A DNA stretch of 64,000 bases from the NCBI RefSeq assembly GCF_029867415.1, contig NW_026705155.1:310001-374000 (forward strand). Direction: 5' to 3'. This DNA is from Vicia villosa. Taxonomy: Eukaryota > Streptophyta > Magnoliopsida > Fabales > Fabaceae. Positions 63,068 to 64,000 of the stretch are shown here, in pieces; position 1 is the stretch's first letter, and every line of letters begins with the position of its first letter. Made by a program: the position numbers and the translations under genes. The notes below the pieces were generated by a model that was given only the letters and a program-made list of their open reading frames with translations, did not search any database and was not told the DNA's origin.

Positions 63068-64000
63068 TGTAACACCCCAATTCTACCCACGAAAATTAAA
63101 TAAAACCAGAGTATAAAAATTCGTAAACAAACAATTGAGGTATCACATAATCATTCTCAAAAACAATTCACCTCGTCGCATAAAGCGGATACATAGCATT
63201 CACAAATACGGAAGGACTAAAAACATCAAATAATAGTCTTTAACATGAATTAACTTGCATAGAATTGCAACGGAAACTCAACAATTAGTTCAAGATTTCA
63301 TAGCATCTTAATTCAACAATTAACGCACTTTAAAGTGACAATCTCAAATAAATAACTCAAGTGTATGCCAAAACATAAAAATCCAAAAGCAAGTAAATCA
63401 ACTCGTTCGTCCCCCCAAGTGCTACATATTAGAGCGAAACGACTCTAGACCAACACAGCTAACCTCACCTCAATGCGAGTCACCTGCACGTTACCAATAT
63501 AAAGGCAACGACCAAACAAAGAAAGGGTGAGATATCAATTCATATAATCGAGCGCATGATAAATTATATATTAGAAATTAGACATATTCGGTTAATCGCA
63601 TTCACAAGTATTAATATAGTCATTCTATCATTAAGTCACAAATTCACATCTTCTCATAATCCTATCATTTAATAAGTCACAGAAATACGAATCAAAACAA
63701 AGTCACAGATGTCACGCTATGAATCACATAGAAATATATGGGACATGACTCATGTATATGCATGTGGTACCAATCGGAGCTACAGCCCCCGTCACCAATT
63801 GCCATTTGGCTCGTCATGTTTGCCATAGTTTTCAGGCCGTCATGTTTGCCATAGTTTTCAGGCCGTCATGTTTGCCATAGTTTTCAGGCCGTCACAGAGT
63901 ATGCATATGGAATGTGACTCGACAAACAAGACAACACAACATACTCATCAAAATCACATATCGTCACGAGGCATAGGCCTATATCACAATCAATTACCAT
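63068..64000. mobile_element. LTR-like sequence starting TGTAACACCCC (runs off the window)
   Basis: It interrupts the LINE frame and begins TGTAACACCCCAATTCTACC, a start common among plant Ty3-type LTRs. No coding sequence, PBS or second LTR is visible before the window ends, so element type and orientation are open. It contains a 26 bp tandem repeat at 63815-63892. Confidence 0.45.
63815..63892. repeat. 26 bp tandem repeat, 3 perfect copies
   Basis: CATGTTTGCCATAGTTTTCA plus GGCCGT repeated at 63815, 63841 and 63867 without differences. Confidence 0.95.

Overview
This window is intergenic DNA of a repeat-rich plant nuclear genome. I see no intact host gene. The Tat/Ogre-type retrotransposon with a 4.2 kb LTR, the Athila retrotransposon with an envelope-like ORF, the CACTA element and the Helitron-type terminus together suggest a legume, most likely of the vetch/pea/clover group. 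That assignment is an inference from element types, not a species call.

Layout. (1) 1-6221 is the 5' part of a Tat/Ogre-like element on the minus strand: a gag ORF open to the window edge, a leader, a primer-binding site and a complete 4237 bp LTR. It sits in a GC-rich hAT-like remnant (6222-6680). (2) The remnant sits in the first of five tandem copies (A-E) of a ~4.4 kb unit: A 6681-10356, B 24522-28942, C 45760-50165, D 50166-54568 and E 54569-57387 (truncated). Each unit carries a Helitron-type 3' end (GC hairpin plus CTAG) and exon-like segments. Copies B-E also keep an RPA1-like fragment joined to an ADP-glucose pyrophosphorylase-like exon. (3) The A/B junction is occupied by a minus-strand Athila element (10357-24521). 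It has 1207 bp LTRs, a gag-pol broken by three in-frame stops and one frameshift, and an intact envelope-like ORF. Its 5' LTR is itself interrupted by a 2486 bp Tat-type solo LTR (21722-24207; TSD GACGC). (4) The B/C junction is occupied by a head-to-tail concatemer of a non-autonomous Athila-like element (28943-45759): four LTRs (1893, 1893, 1891 and 1875 bp) alternating with three internal regions, each with one 539-residue ORF. (5) Unit E ends at a LINE 3' end (57388-58012, minus). (6) A deleted CACTA transposon lies at 58771-62793 (TSD GGT), followed by a LINE reverse-transcriptase fragment and the start of another LTR-like sequence (63068 to the end).

How the parts relate. The Athila element and the concatemer have unrelated LTR sequences and opposite orientations, yet both entered the tandem unit at the same nucleotide (target AGTTC). 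They share a tRNA-Asp-type PBS, a conserved hairpin-containing block after the coding region, a GAGGACAA...TTTAAGT(T/G)TGGGGA polypurine tract and a CCCTGTGGAT(A/T)CGATAT block near the LTR 3' end. This fits a non-autonomous element that depends on Athila-type proteins. The most unusual observations are the shared insertion site, the LTR concatemer, the Helitron-bearing tandem array with chimeric gene fragments, a compensatory change in the Helitron hairpin, and repeated GC palindromes spread through the Athila non-coding DNA.
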